Assembly (NCBI GenBank): GCA_963678705.1
Contig: OY783214.1
Span: forward strand, 13,826,001-13,890,000
Reading direction: 5' to 3'
From: Panorpa germanica
Lineage: Eukaryota; Arthropoda; Insecta; Mecoptera; Panorpidae
Length of the DNA: 64,000 nt
A program made the translations under genes and the position numbers. Shown here in pieces: positions 33,408-46,544 of this stretch. Positions within the stretch are counted from its first letter, which is position 1. Each line of letters begins with the position of its first letter. The notes under the pieces are model-generated. The model worked only from the letters and a program-made list of their open reading frames with translations, made no database searches and was not told the DNA's origin.

Positions 33408-36400
33408 TTATAAGTGCGCTAAAATTTCCATTTCACTTTGAGTAATATCATTGTCCTGGTCAAGAGCAGAACAACCGGATACTGTAACAATAACAGGACT
33501 TGACTCATCACCAGTTTGAACAATTGTAACAAGATTTCTATCTTTCGTTGATTCACTATTATCTTCAATTTCACTAGAATTTTTTAGTAACATTCTCAAT
33601 GGTACAATATCAGAATCTGGACATATTTTAATAGCATCTATTTCTTCTAAATTTGATAGTGAATCTACAACATCTCTTGAAGGATCTAGATCTAACTGGT
33701 TGTCAGATACATTTTCCGGTGAATTTGTTTGGTTTAAGTCTGTGCTATTTACATCACTGAGCGACGGGGATGGTCTTGATTGTGCTTGACGTGATCGATA
33801 ACTAGGAGGTAAACTGTACTCAGAACCTGGTGCTGGACAACGTGAACTCAGTGGAGCCCTAGAAAAATAAACTCATATAATTTCTAGAACAATTAACTAG
33901 TTATAACAATAATTATTCATACCTTAAGAGACTCCCAGCATGTGAACGATATGTTGGAGGTGGCGAAGCTCCTTGTTGACCCCGAGCATTTATTGAATGT
34001 CTATCTAATAATAGCAACCTAAACAATAAAAACATTTATTTAATAAAAAAGAAATATGCATAGCTGTTGAAGAAACTAACTGTAAATAATTTTTATTCAT
34101 ATACATATTCATACCTTAATCTATATTCTTGCATTGATGCTTGATAACTCGGAGGGGGCTGTCTATGTTGAAATTCGGGATACATCATGGCACCGTATGG
34201 ATGTGAAGCTCTTCCACAAGGTGCAGCAGTCCGTGGTGAAAATCTTCTATTACAACCATTTTCTGCGGGGTCTGTTGTTCCGCTTCCAAGACCTAATAAA
34301 GCTCTACACGTAGGAGAACCAGGAGCTGTGAGCCGCCATGCTGCTCCAGAAACTGTCACCAAAATAACACCCACGCCTATAAGATTAAAAAAAAAATGTA
34401 TTATATAAAAAAATCTCTTGTTCTTAAAAAGAATTGTATTTATTGCATATAAACAGGAGTAATTTTCTGGAAATTTCAATAGATCGAAATAAAAGTTTTA
34501 ATAAGTATGTAATGCCATTATTAATCTATGTTTAAGTAAATGACTGTGGTTTTTATATGTACAAATACTTTATCTTTTTAAAATTTAAAAATATACTTGT
34601 CAAAAGTGTGAGTTAACGTTATGACAAAATAGACGATTATAACGGTTTTAGAAAAGATGTATTTTTAAAAATTTACAAATATTAGATGGGACATTTTTGC
34701 AGTACACTGTTTATTAGAATTCAAATCGTGCATAATATATTCGTTATTTTACGCTATAAGTTTACTATCCTGCATACTTCAAAATACCATACTCTGAACA
34801 CAAACTGATTTATGCGATATCAGTTAATTCACGGAACGGTAATTTCAAATACCTTATCAGGTACCTTATATCTTTATTGAATGTTACGGAGTGTGTGCTG
34901 CAGAAACATAATATAGCACACTAATAAATTATACACCGCAATATGCATAAAATATGACTCATTTAATAAATGAAATAGACATAAATAAACATCAATCAAA
35001 AGCGATAATATCAAAAAACATATGTGGTACAAAGATGGCGATACAATGTAGAAATTTAATTTAAATAATTATTGCCAATTTACTGCGAAAATCTAAAAGT
35101 TCGATGGATAATTTGTATTGGCTATTTTTCTTGTTTTACTATCATTAAATTAAACTAAACATAAAATTAAACAAACCTTTAGTAGTTAAGAACTCTTAAT
35201 ATACGCAAGAAAATTCCATACATAGTAATCATAAACTGAAATAAGAGTATTCAAAATTATCGCATAGCTTTCAGACGTTCATGAATTTTTGGACTGAATC
35301 GTATGAATGACCAAAAGTAATGTATAAAAGTATCTGACATCAGTGTTATAAAGAAACTTGGACTTGGATAGACATGGGATAGGACTCAGAAAATGGGAAA
35401 AGAAAACTAGAGAAGGGTTTATAACGTGATCAAGAATCTCACCCTCAACCACTTACGAAAAGGGGTTGAGGTCTGTCAGAATGTCTAAAACTCTAAAGTA
35501 CCTTACACTAATACGAAAGGGACATTTCTACTTGACATTATCTAATTTTTTTCTTATGTCATTTGTTATTCCAAGAAAGTATCCCAAATTAAGGAGACTA
35601 ATGTTCCCTACTAAAGAAGATTTATTCTGTAGTACTCCACAGTTAAAATTAGAAAAAGGTATTTCGAAAAAAAATCACTTTACAGTTTTAATGCGATATG
35701 CATAATCATAGGTATTGCAGAACAAAATGAAATCTTCGAAACTTAAATATTGGTAGCTTTACTAATTTACTCATTTATTTACTGAAACTAATTAGTTTCT
35801 CATTGTTTAACAAGCTGTATTATAACTGACATGTGCCAGCTCTTGTTATCTGTTCTGACATTCCACGCCAACACCAACCAAATCAGGAACCAGGACTTAT
35901 TTCCTGACAGTAAATGGCTTGGGGCTTGCAAAATGGAGAACGGAGTGGAGGGTGAGTTAGATCTATCTTTTCCTAAACGAAATACCTTGATTCTAATTCT
36001 ACCACTTCTATCAATGATATACCACATATCAGGCAACCCAATTCGTTGACGTGGTATTACATTATGATTTCACGATTTGTGGTTCTCTTGTGTTTTAGAA
36101 TATCAAAATTAGAAACAAAATGCCAAAACAATTTACGTATCTGAGAAACTCGTGACAACATAGCGGAAATAGATTCCCTGCCATAGAAATGATATATATT
36201 TTAGTACTATAGATGTACGCAGGAATAGACATTATCGCGGAAACTGCGAGAAATTTATACTGGATACAATGGAATCTAAAATTGTGTACATGTATTTTAA
36301 CTAGAAAAATAATCTCTGTGTTTTCAAAAATATTAGGTAAAACAATTCAGAATTTTTTACTACAGAATTAAACCAATGGACGGCTTGAGCTCTCTTTCTT

Positions 36401-39400
36401 TTATTTCTCGATGGAAATAAATTTTATTATATGTATATTAACGTTTTTATTATTTTGAATATCCAAAATTTGACTGAATTTGAGTTATAGGTATATCAAA
36501 TTTGAATTTCAGTTTTGCCGCATGTTTTAACTCTGCAAAAAACGTCATAGAAGAAATAAGGAATCGAGATTGTTTTTCGTTTTTGACAACATTTATAATA
36601 TAATACTACATGGGATACACAACACAGTTGTTAGTAGTAAATGACGTATCACACACACTCGTATGCGTCTTTGTTAGATAGCGTGAGATAGCATATCGTC
36701 GTATGAGACGTACCATGCATTGGAATTTTCAATAACGTTAGATCTCTTTAATAATTAAAAATAAAAAATAACTTTTTAATTATAAATATCTCCTAAAATA
36801 TAAGAAGTTACTAAAAATAAAAGGAATTTGAGATTCTGGTAAAAATTAAGTCATGGTTCTCAAGCCCACTCAAGAAAAATCGAAATATTTTTGATAATCT
36901 GTAATATAGTAAAAAGGAAAGCTATGTAGGCAAATTTGGATTGCAATGTATAATAATATAAGGCAATTTTTTTATTTTTACAAATATTTATTTAAGTACA
37001 AATACTTTTTACATCAGACATCTTTAAAAATATATACTGTGATATAATACACAAGGTAATACTTGTCATAATTCGAAAACGAATTAAAAAAAAAAGTGAA
37101 TAAATAAAAACGATTGTAATCATAAATAATGATACGCCATTAATTCCGAACAATACAATTATTTTCAAACGTAACTACGTAAACGAGATGCATACAAATA
37201 TAACTTCAACCAAACGTGCATTTCTCAAAAAAACCACACAACTAATTGTCTGTGCTCTATAAACGGACACTAATAATTTATCATTTAATAACATTTTAAT
37301 ATTTGTTTTAGAATCATTATATAATTTTAAGAATGATAATCAAAAAATACGATAAAAATATATTAATCACAAATTATAAAATGTCTAAAAATGAATCACG
37401 AAATTGTTTAATGCGTCATACTGACGCAAATCATTTTAAAAATACTCGAAACACATTTATTCGCTAACATTAAAGGAATTGGGCTTAGACTGGCTTTTCA
37501 TTAAAATATATATTTAGTTTATAAAAGATAACATTACCATTTACAACAATCTTAAGAAAAGTAATCTTCTTCTAATTAAAAGTACCCTTACTTATCGGGA
37601 ATATTTTTTACATTGTCATTGATATTAAAACAATTCTTTTATTAACCACTTCAGGTTCAAACATGTGCTCGCATAAGCTGTTCACGCTAAAATAACGCTG
37701 CTTTGTATAATAGAGAGCAGGTACAATCTTAAATAGGGGTGAAAACCGCAGAAGGGGTTGAGAATCACCACTAAACAAACACACGTGTAAAAACACAGAT
37801 ACTAATAAAACTGCAACTCTTATGTCTTCAAAAATTTCAAATTGACATGAATAGAAGTTGAACATAAGTTCAAATAAAACATGAATAAAATGACATTTGA
37901 AAACAAATATTTCTAAAAAAATTTTACAAGATATTACTCCTCCAATAGTTGAATTACCGTTTTTTTAAATACCTGAGATTACTGTAAATGATTAAAAAAA
38001 TATATAAATTAGAGTAAATTTTGTTGGATCTAAAACTCGAATTTTTTCTTGCAGTTTATGAAATTCTTTCGACTCTAAAAGTTATTGTTCTTGATTTTAA
38101 ATAACTAAAACCGTTGTTTTCATACAATACATTAATGAATAATAATTTTATCTGTTTTATTTTCTTAGCAAACAAAATTCTTGTTTTATATCCAACAAAG
38201 AAGAAAAATCGCTAAATCTATAACTTGCATTTGGAGTTATAATAAATTGAAACGGAATTATGTTTAAATATGTGAACAATTTGCTTTAAAATATGTACAT
38301 CACACGATTTTTACAATAAGTTAACAGTAACATTAAAAAGAAAATTGGTTTTAGAAAATCAAACTTTAGTGTAATATCTTTTGTATTTATAATACATGTT
38401 AAAATCCATAACAACTATATAAAAAATAATCATATATATGCAAACAATTATCTATCGATATTAGCTCTAAATCATAATTAATATTACGTATAAATTACTA
38501 TATAAGCATTTAAAAAATACAATTTATATTTATTTATTGTGAATTATTAATTTTAGTACAAGCTGTTTTGCTTGCATATTTATAATTGATTTTTTATCAA
38601 CACAATGTTCATATAATGAATTTTCAAACGTAAATTTAATATATTAAAATATGTGAATGATCAAAAATATATCACTATCTTATTATTCAATAAAATTTAT
38701 GTAGAAATTATCCCTAATTTTGTATGCATTGTTTAACAATACAACAATACAATATTTAATGTCCTTGATGAGACTAGTTTTATGACAATTTATCATTAAA
38801 TAATAATTACACGTCCATTATTTGTTAAAACATGTAACTACAGATTTCGAAATACAAATATTATATTTTTGTATTTGCAAATATTTGATCTTGAACAGAT
38901 TTCTATTTGGATCAACAGAGTGTATACAAATTCAATATAGTATTTTACTTCTACAGTCTTATCTAAATTTTCTTATACGATAATAATCGCTTTCGTAATA
39001 GGTGTTGTTCTTGCAAATAATAACTTATTGTATATTGCAGGCGTTTCTATTATAAATTTATTAGTTATATAAAATTTAAAATCAATCTATATAGAGTAGA
39101 GTTCAGTTCTTTTTAATGTATAGTTCTATACAAGTACACAAAGTCAATATTTATTTATGAAATTAACCAAATATTATAGAATAATCGTACATCTATCTAC
39201 AATTTAAGTACGTCAAGTCTTATATGTGAATTGACTTTATGCATAGATAAAATTCCTGTGATAAACTATAGTTCAATTGTGACTAACGACCGAATGATTG
39301 TCTTTAAATATTTTATTTACTAAATAGTAAAATACATAGTCCTAAATAATAATTAAACAAACACATAATTGGAATTTGCAACTAATAATGACACCTCAAC

Positions 39401-42400
39401 CAATGACTTAACATCGAGGTGTCATAAGTCGGGGAATCTGTCAGGGTCTTCAGTGTAGTTGTCAGGAACAGAAAATAATTCTAGTGGAACTTTCTCTCTA
39501 AATTCGAATTGTTGAAATGTTATTTTAGCTGTGACTGTTGGTAAAATGGGAATATCTATTTTAACAGGAAAACCACTTGGTAATTTCAAAGCAACAAAAT
39601 CACGTAATTTAGAAAAATGTTTAAATGGTGCTATCACTTCTAAAACACTTAAAAGCATGTCCACGCTTAACGGAAAATCATCACTCATTGCGACAGTTGC
39701 ACGAAAACTCTTACTAGATTGTTTAAAAACTAGGTCACGGCCCAATTGCGGATATTTTCCGACTTCCGCGTTTATGTAGTCCTCCCATGTTGTTGAGTTT
39801 TCTGGAGGCGGACTTAAAGACGCTCTCCTAATGGGTTCAACGTTAGGGTCGTATACTTGCGTGTTTCCTGTCGTTAGCGACTCCATTATAGCTTTGTTTT
39901 TCTGAAGATCTCCTGTTGATAAATGTTCTCGTCTCTTCCTGGATTCCAACACCAGCCCATTAATACAATAGAGATTACAATCAAACTGTCCAGCGACTGT
40001 CTCTTTCTTATCTTCCCTGAATATCCACCCTGATTGGGCTCGCGTTACTGAAATACCTTTAGTTGACATTTGAGCTGCCATTATATCACTAGACATAAGC
40101 ACATCGACTTCATCCTCGATTTCAGTTTCAGATTCCTCGTAGCGAACTCTCTGATACACACATAGTTTATTATCTAGAACTGTCAACGACTCACCCGGAG
40201 ATTTATCACCTTGGAATATAAATGATATATCCCCTCGTTCCCATCTCATATCCGAGAAGTCAACTAGAGTAGTATCTAGTCTTAATTTCGATCCAGATTT
40301 ATATATTTTACAAACATCGGACGGTAGTATTCTAGATACAAGTGGAACCCAAGAATGAAAATCCCATTTAAGTTCCATATAAAAATCTTGTATTTTCATT
40401 AATGCTTCTACCAGGTCTGGTCTTCGTTCATCCATTTGTTCACGGGCTTGTTGATTTAATTTACGAACAAGTGAAAGTATTGTTTCTCTATCACCGTAAC
40501 TCACAGCTTCTGCAAGTGGGCTCCATCCCTGTCCATTCTTAACTTTAACTGGAGCTCCATGAGCTAATAATATATGTACACAATCTTTCCTACCTAACAT
40601 AACAGCAAGATGTAATGCTGTATTTCCATGTTTATCCTTTTTTGTCACATCATTTACACGTAACAATGCTGATAATTTTCTTATATCATCAGCGAAAATA
40701 CACTCATGCAAGGGCCAACTGTCAGAGTTGTCCGCCATTTTCTTAGTAATATTATTTTTGGTTAGATTTTATTACATATCTTCATGAATATACGAACAAA
40801 TACATCATTTTATAATTAAAATAAATTACTCATATATTTATATAATAATTCACTAATAATTTTATGTTTAAACCATTGCAATGATATAAAACTATTGTCT
40901 ATTACACTACAACACACTTTATAATATTGACTGGCAGCCATGTTGTTTCGTAGTGAAGTGGGGATGTGACAGCAGATACAGCGGTATCCATGCTTCCAAC
41001 ATATAAAATAATGCGGCACATTTAAATTATTTGTATTTCTATAATCTATAAATCAATTACTTTTAATTTCTAATTAAGAACTGAGGTACACTATATATGA
41101 TAATATAGATTTAAAAAATATGTACAGTAATGATCGGCTTACTATGACCTACTTTCATAAGTATGTGCTTATGGGATTGTCATTTTTCTACATAATTAAT
41201 AATTTATCTAATATTAATTATTCTTTATCATGTTGTTATCAAAAATGTTTCACACATGTTGCCGATAATTATATTGAATTATTAACTATTTAGCACAAAG
41301 CATGAAAATGATGAAAAAATTATACAATTAGAAAGATTAATTAATATATGAAAACATTTTAACAGCTATTTAAGTTATTTTAAACTATTTAATTAGTGAT
41401 ATTAAATTGCTTAATTAAATTCTTTGTGCACAATTACATCTTATGTAAGTATAGTTGCCGCTTTCAGGCGCTAGGGTTTCAAGAAATGCTCTCTATGGTA
41501 TTTTAAAGACTAGATTTTCTAAAACACTTTTCTAAAACATATACTATGCATCCCATAAAAAAAAAAGATACAAAATACTAAAATTATAGAACATTATTAT
41601 TGCATCTCTGAAAAATCTACAATTGATTATGTACAACTGTACTGACGACAGTGTTTGTGATTACACTAAAAAATATGCAAGAAATGAACACAACGGGATT
41701 ACTTAATATGCTACATTTACTCCAGTCTTTTAATGTCAATTCCGTTAGTTTCTCAGAAACCATATAAATGCGAAAATAAAGCATGTATAATATATATGTT
41801 GTTATCTTTATTATTTATTATGAAAGTTCTCAATCTGTGTTACTGGGCTCTGTACTTAAGTTTCAAATTATAATAAATTATACTTTAAGCGTCGGTTGCT
41901 GTGCTCATAGCTATTGCCTGAAAATCAGACAGTGTTAACATAATTACATCAGCGATTTAGAGAGCTATTGCATTTCTAATTTAGTTTAGAAATTAAACAG
42001 TAAACATTAAAAACTACATATAAAATGTATAAAGAGTTTAGCATGTATGCAGGTCAAAAGTCAGATTTCAGATTAAACTGAAAGAAACAAAAGTTACAAC
42101 AAGATTGCTTAAGTTGAAGCGAAGATTTATATTCTCATGCTTTCATGCATGACTGGCCAGTCCTTGAGAGAAAACAAAAGGTTCTATCAAGAAATCAAAC
42201 CGCTGAAGGTACAAGTTATATGCATAGAATACAAATCTATTGTACGAGACACTGATATACTGAAATGAGAACAATATGATCATTACGGTATATCAAAATA
42301 CGTTCCACTGTCTGATTCAGTCGTAGAGGTGGAAGAGGAGTGGGGAGAAGGTGGTGAACTGGGACGTAGGAGGACAGGGCACAGGGGAAGGATGCTGCAA

Positions 42401-43141
42401 GTTTAATCTAGTAAGGTGAAATTGTGCAAGCATCGAGGTGCGACGCAATGTTGTGAAACGGAGGGGTCTTAAATGAAGCAGAGAATGATACAATAATAAA
42501 GTGATGATGGTACAGTCCAGCTATTTTGAAAATTCGAAATGATTTATTTATAGAATATTTTCTTTTATTGCACAGTAGGAGAAATAAAAAAGGTTGCGAC
42601 ACAGTAGTTTTGATTATTTGATATTTTTTTAATTTTAAGAAAGTGCTCGACTTTGCAACGTCCTGGCTCAGTATCTCTTAGACATACAAAAAAATCTTAT
42701 TACCAAAAGTTGTTGGAAATGTTATCCTCTATAACATTGATAATAACTATTTTTATCGTAACGTTCACCAATAAAGAGATATTTAATAAAAACCATGTCA
42801 ATGTCATTTTTTCAAGATGGCGAACGTATACTGTGAAGTTGTAGTTATATTAGGACATCAATCTTAAAAACAGAGCGCACAGAACGCGACCAGAATCCTT
42901 TTCCTAATTTTCGCGAACTAATTTGTGATTAAATTTAGCCTATATTAAATATTTACCTATCATAAGTAATGCAGCAGTTAGATGTGATGTTGGCGGACCT
43001 CCTAGGCCAAGAGCTCCAAGCGCAGCTCCTCCTAATGCACATGCGACACCTCCTAATGCAACAACGGCGATAAGCGCTCTGAGAGGGGGCCTTGTACCCC
43101 CCAAGCCACAACAGCCTTTGCCGCGTGGTTCGGAAACTGAT
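33408..43141 (-). CDS. Two-span membrane protein with three PPxY motifs, four exons visible (5' end missing)
   Basis: Exons 42957-43141, 34115-34376, 33923-34018 and 33408-33858 join in matching phase, 330 residues. In this numbering, TM1 is about 22-46 (Ala/Gly-rich) and TM2 about 54-73. TM2 crosses the large intron: LLMI from the upstream exon continues as GVGVILVTVSGAAW, the main reason to join them. The cytoplasmic tail has PPSY (136-139), PPTY (169-172) and PPSY (198-201), one in each of three exons. It ends in an acidic, Ser-rich region. PPxY motifs bind WW domains, especially of Nedd4-family ubiquitin ligases, so an adaptor or trafficking role is likely. I cannot name an ortholog. The first exon (start codon) lies upstream of 43141 and was not found. 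The three 3' exons are firm; the 8.6 kb join is probable. Confidence 0.7.
34377..39311. other. Long intron or intergenic stretch 3' of the ANKRD13C-like gene
   Basis: AT-rich. A MITE-interior fragment lies at about 36731-36840 (minus orientation, AACGTTAGATCTCTTTAATA). ORFs at 35466-36049 overlap on both strands and look like repeat relics rather than a gene. Nothing else was recognised. Confidence 0.45.
36731..36840 (-). mobile_element. Fragment of the ATGGGCTTGTGTCC MITE family
   Basis: ATAACGTTAGATCTCTTTAA, ATATCTCCTAAAATATAAG and TTTGAGATTCTGGTA match the interior of copies A, B and D. No terminal repeat is present. Confidence 0.55.
39312..39317 (-). terminator. Possible polyadenylation signal of the ANKRD13C-like gene
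   Basis: AATAAA on the minus strand about 105 nt beyond the stop codon. Confidence 0.35.
39422..40738 (-). CDS. ANKRD13C-like ankyrin-repeat protein, single exon
   Basis: An uninterrupted frame of 438 residues starts at an ATG in good context (AAAATGGCG) at 40738. Residues about 8-95 hold ankyrin repeats (HGNTALHLAVMLGRKDCVHI, GQGWSPLAEAVSYGDRETIL). The remainder matches the GPCR-chaperone domain: LKWDFHSWVPLVSRILPSD, DTTLVDFSDMRWERGDISFI, FRATVAMSDDFPLSVDMLL and KLPSGFPVKIDIPILPTV. It ends soon after, without the C-terminal ubiquitin-interacting motifs of ANKRD13A/B/D, which points to the C subgroup. By family, ANKRD13C is an ER-membrane-associated chaperone that holds GPCRs during biogenesis. 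It is shorter at the N-terminus than the vertebrate protein. It is intronless, and on the current models it lies in an intron of the PPxY gene on the same strand. Confidence 0.9.
   Translation of the reverse strand: MADNSDSWPLHECIFADDIRKLSALLRVNDVTKKDKHGNTALHLAVMLGRKDCVHILLAHGAPVKVKNGQGWSPLAEAVSYGDRETILSLVRKLNQQAREQMDERRPDLVEALMKIQDFYMELKWDFHSWVPLVSRILPSDVCKIYKSGSKLRLDTTLVDFSDMRWERGDISFIFQGDKSPGESLTVLDNKLCVYQRVRYEESETEIEDEVDVLMSSDIMAAQMSTKGISVTRAQSGWIFREDKKETVAGQFDCNLYCINGLVLESRKRREHLSTGDLQKNKAIMESLTTGNTQVYDPNVEPIRRASLSPPPENSTTWEDYINAEVGKYPQLGRDLVFKQSSKSFRATVAMSDDFPLSVDMLLSVLEVIAPFKHFSKLRDFVALKLPSGFPVKIDIPILPTVTAKITFQQFEFREKVPLELFSVPDNYTEDPDRFPDL
40739..42956. other. Upstream region of the ANKRD13C-like gene
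   Basis: AT-rich. YY1-like ATGG words occur at 40940 (minus, ACAACATGGCTGCC) and 42814 (plus, CAAGATGGCGAACG) and may mark start regions. No exon was recognised. The interval from 42300 to 42370 is purine/G-rich. Confidence 0.35.
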
Positions 43142-44869
43142 CTGCAAAAAAAAAAAACACAAAAATAAATGTCTAGAAAATGGTTCAATTGCTTTTAATT
43201 ATGGTAAGATATGCTAATATACATAAATAATTTTATAAATTTATAATTATTTTCGTTTCACCCCACAAAAGCAGTGGAAATTGCAAGTCAGTTGCTTACA
43301 ATAATTTTTCATAATATTCTGTAACTAAATATTGGTACTGTGCGCGACATAAGCGCCAAATAATTTCGGAACTAATGGAGGGTCTTTTGAGATTAAAGAA
43401 ATATATTTAAATATGATTTAATTATTAATTATGCCGTGTCTTCGGGTTCAATCCTCGGACTAGAGTTATATTTTCTGAGTTTGGTTTTTATCAAATTAGA
43501 TGGATTATGTACATACATAATCGTAGACTTAGGCACATATAAAACAGGAAGTATAATAAGGAAAAAATAGCTAAAACCAGTTTTAAATTACTTAATAAGA
43601 ATTTTAATCAATTACTTGAAATACTATAGCCTGCTTTAATATTAGATTTACCCGTAAAGTGCGCTGCCATCGGTTTCATCTTCCCCTATATTCGTACGGT
43701 CCTAATAAACATTTCTTACGAAATAAATCTTATTTTTTAACGCAAAGTTATTAAAATTGTACATAAATAAGTTTTTTATGTTAAAATTAGTAATAAATCA
43801 CGTTATTAAAAAATATGTAAATAAAATCGTTACTTTGAAAAATACAAGTAAACGCAAACAAACAAACACAAATATGAATGCATAAACCAATTTATTCTCT
43901 TCATCTAATCAACTATCAGCCCCTATTGATGACGCATCGGGGGTTGAAATGTTCACAGATACAATTATATGTTTCACCCCTATTCACGCGGCTGTCGAGG
44001 TGGCGTGGCGTTATGCGGGAGAAGATTTTCACTTACTCTAACAATTTATTTTAACGAGGCTGCATTTTAGGGGTAGTTTTGTTATATTATTTGGTGAAGA
44101 CACGTGGCCAGCGAGAACTAGATTATAGTGATTAGAGATTGGTGAAGTAATATTCCGCAACTAAACATAAAAATCTAATTTATAGATTACGGTAGAAACA
44201 TTTTGAATATATAATAAAGAGGAGTATAATTTAAATTATTTATCAGGGGTAAGAGAATGGCCCCTTACACATGCACTTGGAAATGCTGCCTGCTGCCTCA
44301 ATGTACGACCGAACCTTAGTGACTAACGTCAGTTACCAAGTAAATGCGAAATGTTGAATTATCAATGACCCATATATTGCAGTTCCGCATGTTGGTGCTC
44401 GGCTTGTGTTGGGAGAGATCGTCAAGCCGAACTTAGAACTCATAAACGATCAAGCCTGTTGGACAAGTTAGTAACCTACACAGTTTAAGTCAGGGTACCC
44501 TCACTTAGTGTACAATTCATCAATGTCGCTTTAGGCGCCATTTTTGGAATAGTGAACTAAGATGCTCGGCGACTAAATGTCGCTTTAGCCGCCATAAGTC
44601 GCCATTTTTGTAATAGTGAACTAAGATGCTCGGCGACTCAACATTTGAAGGGAATGAAGGGTGAAGGGAGTGCACTGAGCTAAAGTTCTAGGTTATGATT
44701 CTTCTAGGTTATGATTTTCAATAAAATTATTATCCAGTATACTTGAATTAAATTGTGTAGTCGTTGTTTTTATTTAAACCCTGCACTTGCTAGAATGTTT
44801 CTTCAGATACTTATATCAGTGTATTCGCATTTTTGTCAAAAGTAAGACATCTATCATTAAGTTCTTAGG
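43142..44869. other. Gene-free interval with SINE-like traces
   Basis: GGGTTCAATCCTCGG at 43445-43459 resembles a tRNA/SINE B box, but I see no convincing A box upstream. A direct duplication lies at about 44520-44640 (AATGTCGCTTTAGGCGCC, GATGCTCGGCGACT twice). The 5' exon of the PPxY gene may lie in or beyond this stretch. Confidence 0.4.
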
Positions 44870-45095
44870 ATGACATATAGATGTCGCCACTAGTGACAAT
44901 TCCATATAAGTTTTAGATAGTACTAACCTTTCAAACGATGTGTCAAAATTTTATGACATTCGGACCATTACATTAGGAGTTACAGTGGGTTTAGTTTTAA
45001 AACAATGGAAAATTCCGAATTTTGTGTGTTGATAGCGCATTGCTTTTTAATGGGAAAAAATACCGGACAAAGCCATTGCTTTTCTTGAACGGTAT
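44870..45095 (-). repeat. Interspersed repeat G, copy 2
   Basis: Reverse-complement relative of 7921-8115: GATGACATATAGATGTCGCC, GTACTAACCTTTCAAACGAT and GCCATTGCTTTTCTTGAACG. It immediately precedes the hAT-type element. Confidence 0.6.
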
Positions 45096-45115
45096 TTTTT
45101 ATTGGTAGTAGTATC

Positions 45116-45515
45116 CAGAGGCGGTATTAGCTATTTTGAGGCCCCGGGCGGCAGAACTTTGCGAGGCCCGGGATGGCAGATCTTTGCAAGGCACTTGTTC
45201 TTTGTATAACTTATGTAAATTGTAAGTAAGTATTTTTGATGATAATTGACGAGAAATAAAATTTTATATTGAAAGTTTTATAAAAGTTAACAAGCACAAA
45301 GACGACAAATATTAATAATGATAAACTAAGGCACATGAATGCCTTAAAAGATATAGGCAGTGATTCTAGTGAAGTTTCTAAAGAGCAAGGCGCGAGATTC
45401 AAATACATATATAGTAATGAATGTTTATACTTGGGTTGTTGCGCGAGAATGCTAGGTCCCTATAAGAGTGAGGCCCCGGGGTTGCACTGCTTGCCACCCC
45501 CTAAGGTCGCCTCTG
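45116..45515. mobile_element. Non-autonomous hAT-type transposon with 8-bp target duplication
   Basis: The left end is CAGAGGCGGTATTAGC and the right end, read inverted, CAGAGGCGACCTTAGG. The 8-bp sequence GTAGTATC flanks both sides exactly (45108-45115 and 45516-45523). CAG-starting short repeats with an 8-bp duplication are the hAT signature. The 400-bp body has GC-rich ends (GAGGCCCCGGG on both sides, direct) and an AT-rich middle without a transposase. Perfect flanks suggest a fairly recent insertion. Confidence 0.85.
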
Positions 45516-45523
45516 GTAGTATC

Positions 45524-46544
45524 TATATCAGCTTCTCTTCTATTTCATGTTTCTACGATAAATGTAATGCAATCGATGCGGTCCAATCTTTAAAGTATCT
45601 ATGTCTATACCACATTACAATTTGTATTATCTTATTTCTTACGCACCCTATAGCCGTGTAACTATAGAGAAACTAACATTACTCTCATGACAATCCTTAT
45701 TTCGTACCTTCAGCCCTTCCCACACAACCTGTGTTATTTGCAAATGCAATATTCATGTCAGACCGTGTTGAATTGTTTGAAGCAACTCTGGTCTTCATGA
45801 TATGTTATCAAGAGAGAGATGAAGCATCCATAAATATATAACAAAGCTAATATGTTAGAAAGAGAAAGTAGATGTATATGTGGGGTATAGTTAATTATTA
45901 TTTATTACAATTAATATTTATTAATGTCCATGGTGAAATTACATTATCCCATAAGGTATAGTTATTAGTTATAAAATATGTGCTCTAAGGGCTGCTAGCG
46001 CCGTATCTAACCCTAGTGGATGTAGCCTGAAACTCAGCCCATAATCCGTACTTTATAATTAGTTCAGTTCATTATTCTATTTCACAGTATGTATATTATA
46101 GACGTACACATATATACAGCTTAATTATATATGTCAAAAATATATTTTATAATACCAATATGCAAGTCAATTATATATAAAGAAAAATGCGCCTGCCAGC
46201 ATGCAACATATCTTACGTTAACCAATACGAATTTTAAATATTCATTAATATTTATTATACATACTTTTTATATGACAAATAAATAACATATAAAAATAGC
46301 TTCCGGCATGCACCTGATCTGTATCTATTTGTGCCCGTCACGATTCTCTATGCTGTCGGCGTAGTTTCTATACTAATTTAATTAATTAGGTTATGATAAT
46401 TAAATTATTAGAGACATTTATTTTGGTTAAACTACTGGAATTATTACAAATAAAATAAAGCTTCGGGCTATTTTACAGCGTAAATATTGCTGACAGCTGC
46501 ATTTATACTACAAAGGTTGTAGAAAAACTTGCGGCTAGTGGAAT
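45524..46544. other. Gene-free interval
   Basis: AT-rich, no recognisable gene and no clear repeat boundaries. Confidence 0.4.

Noticed and set aside
35466..36049. Overlapping ORFs on both strands
   Set aside because: No splice-supported model, no recognised domain, and sequence style like repeat debris.
42953..43162. Alternative minus frame (Cys/Ser/Arg-rich) over the 42957-43141 exon
   Set aside because: The other frame gives a hydrophobic membrane span that continues in phase into 34376; this one does not.
43445..43459. B-box-like GGGTTCAATCCTCGG as a tRNA gene
   Set aside because: No A box, no acceptor or anticodon stem can be drawn.
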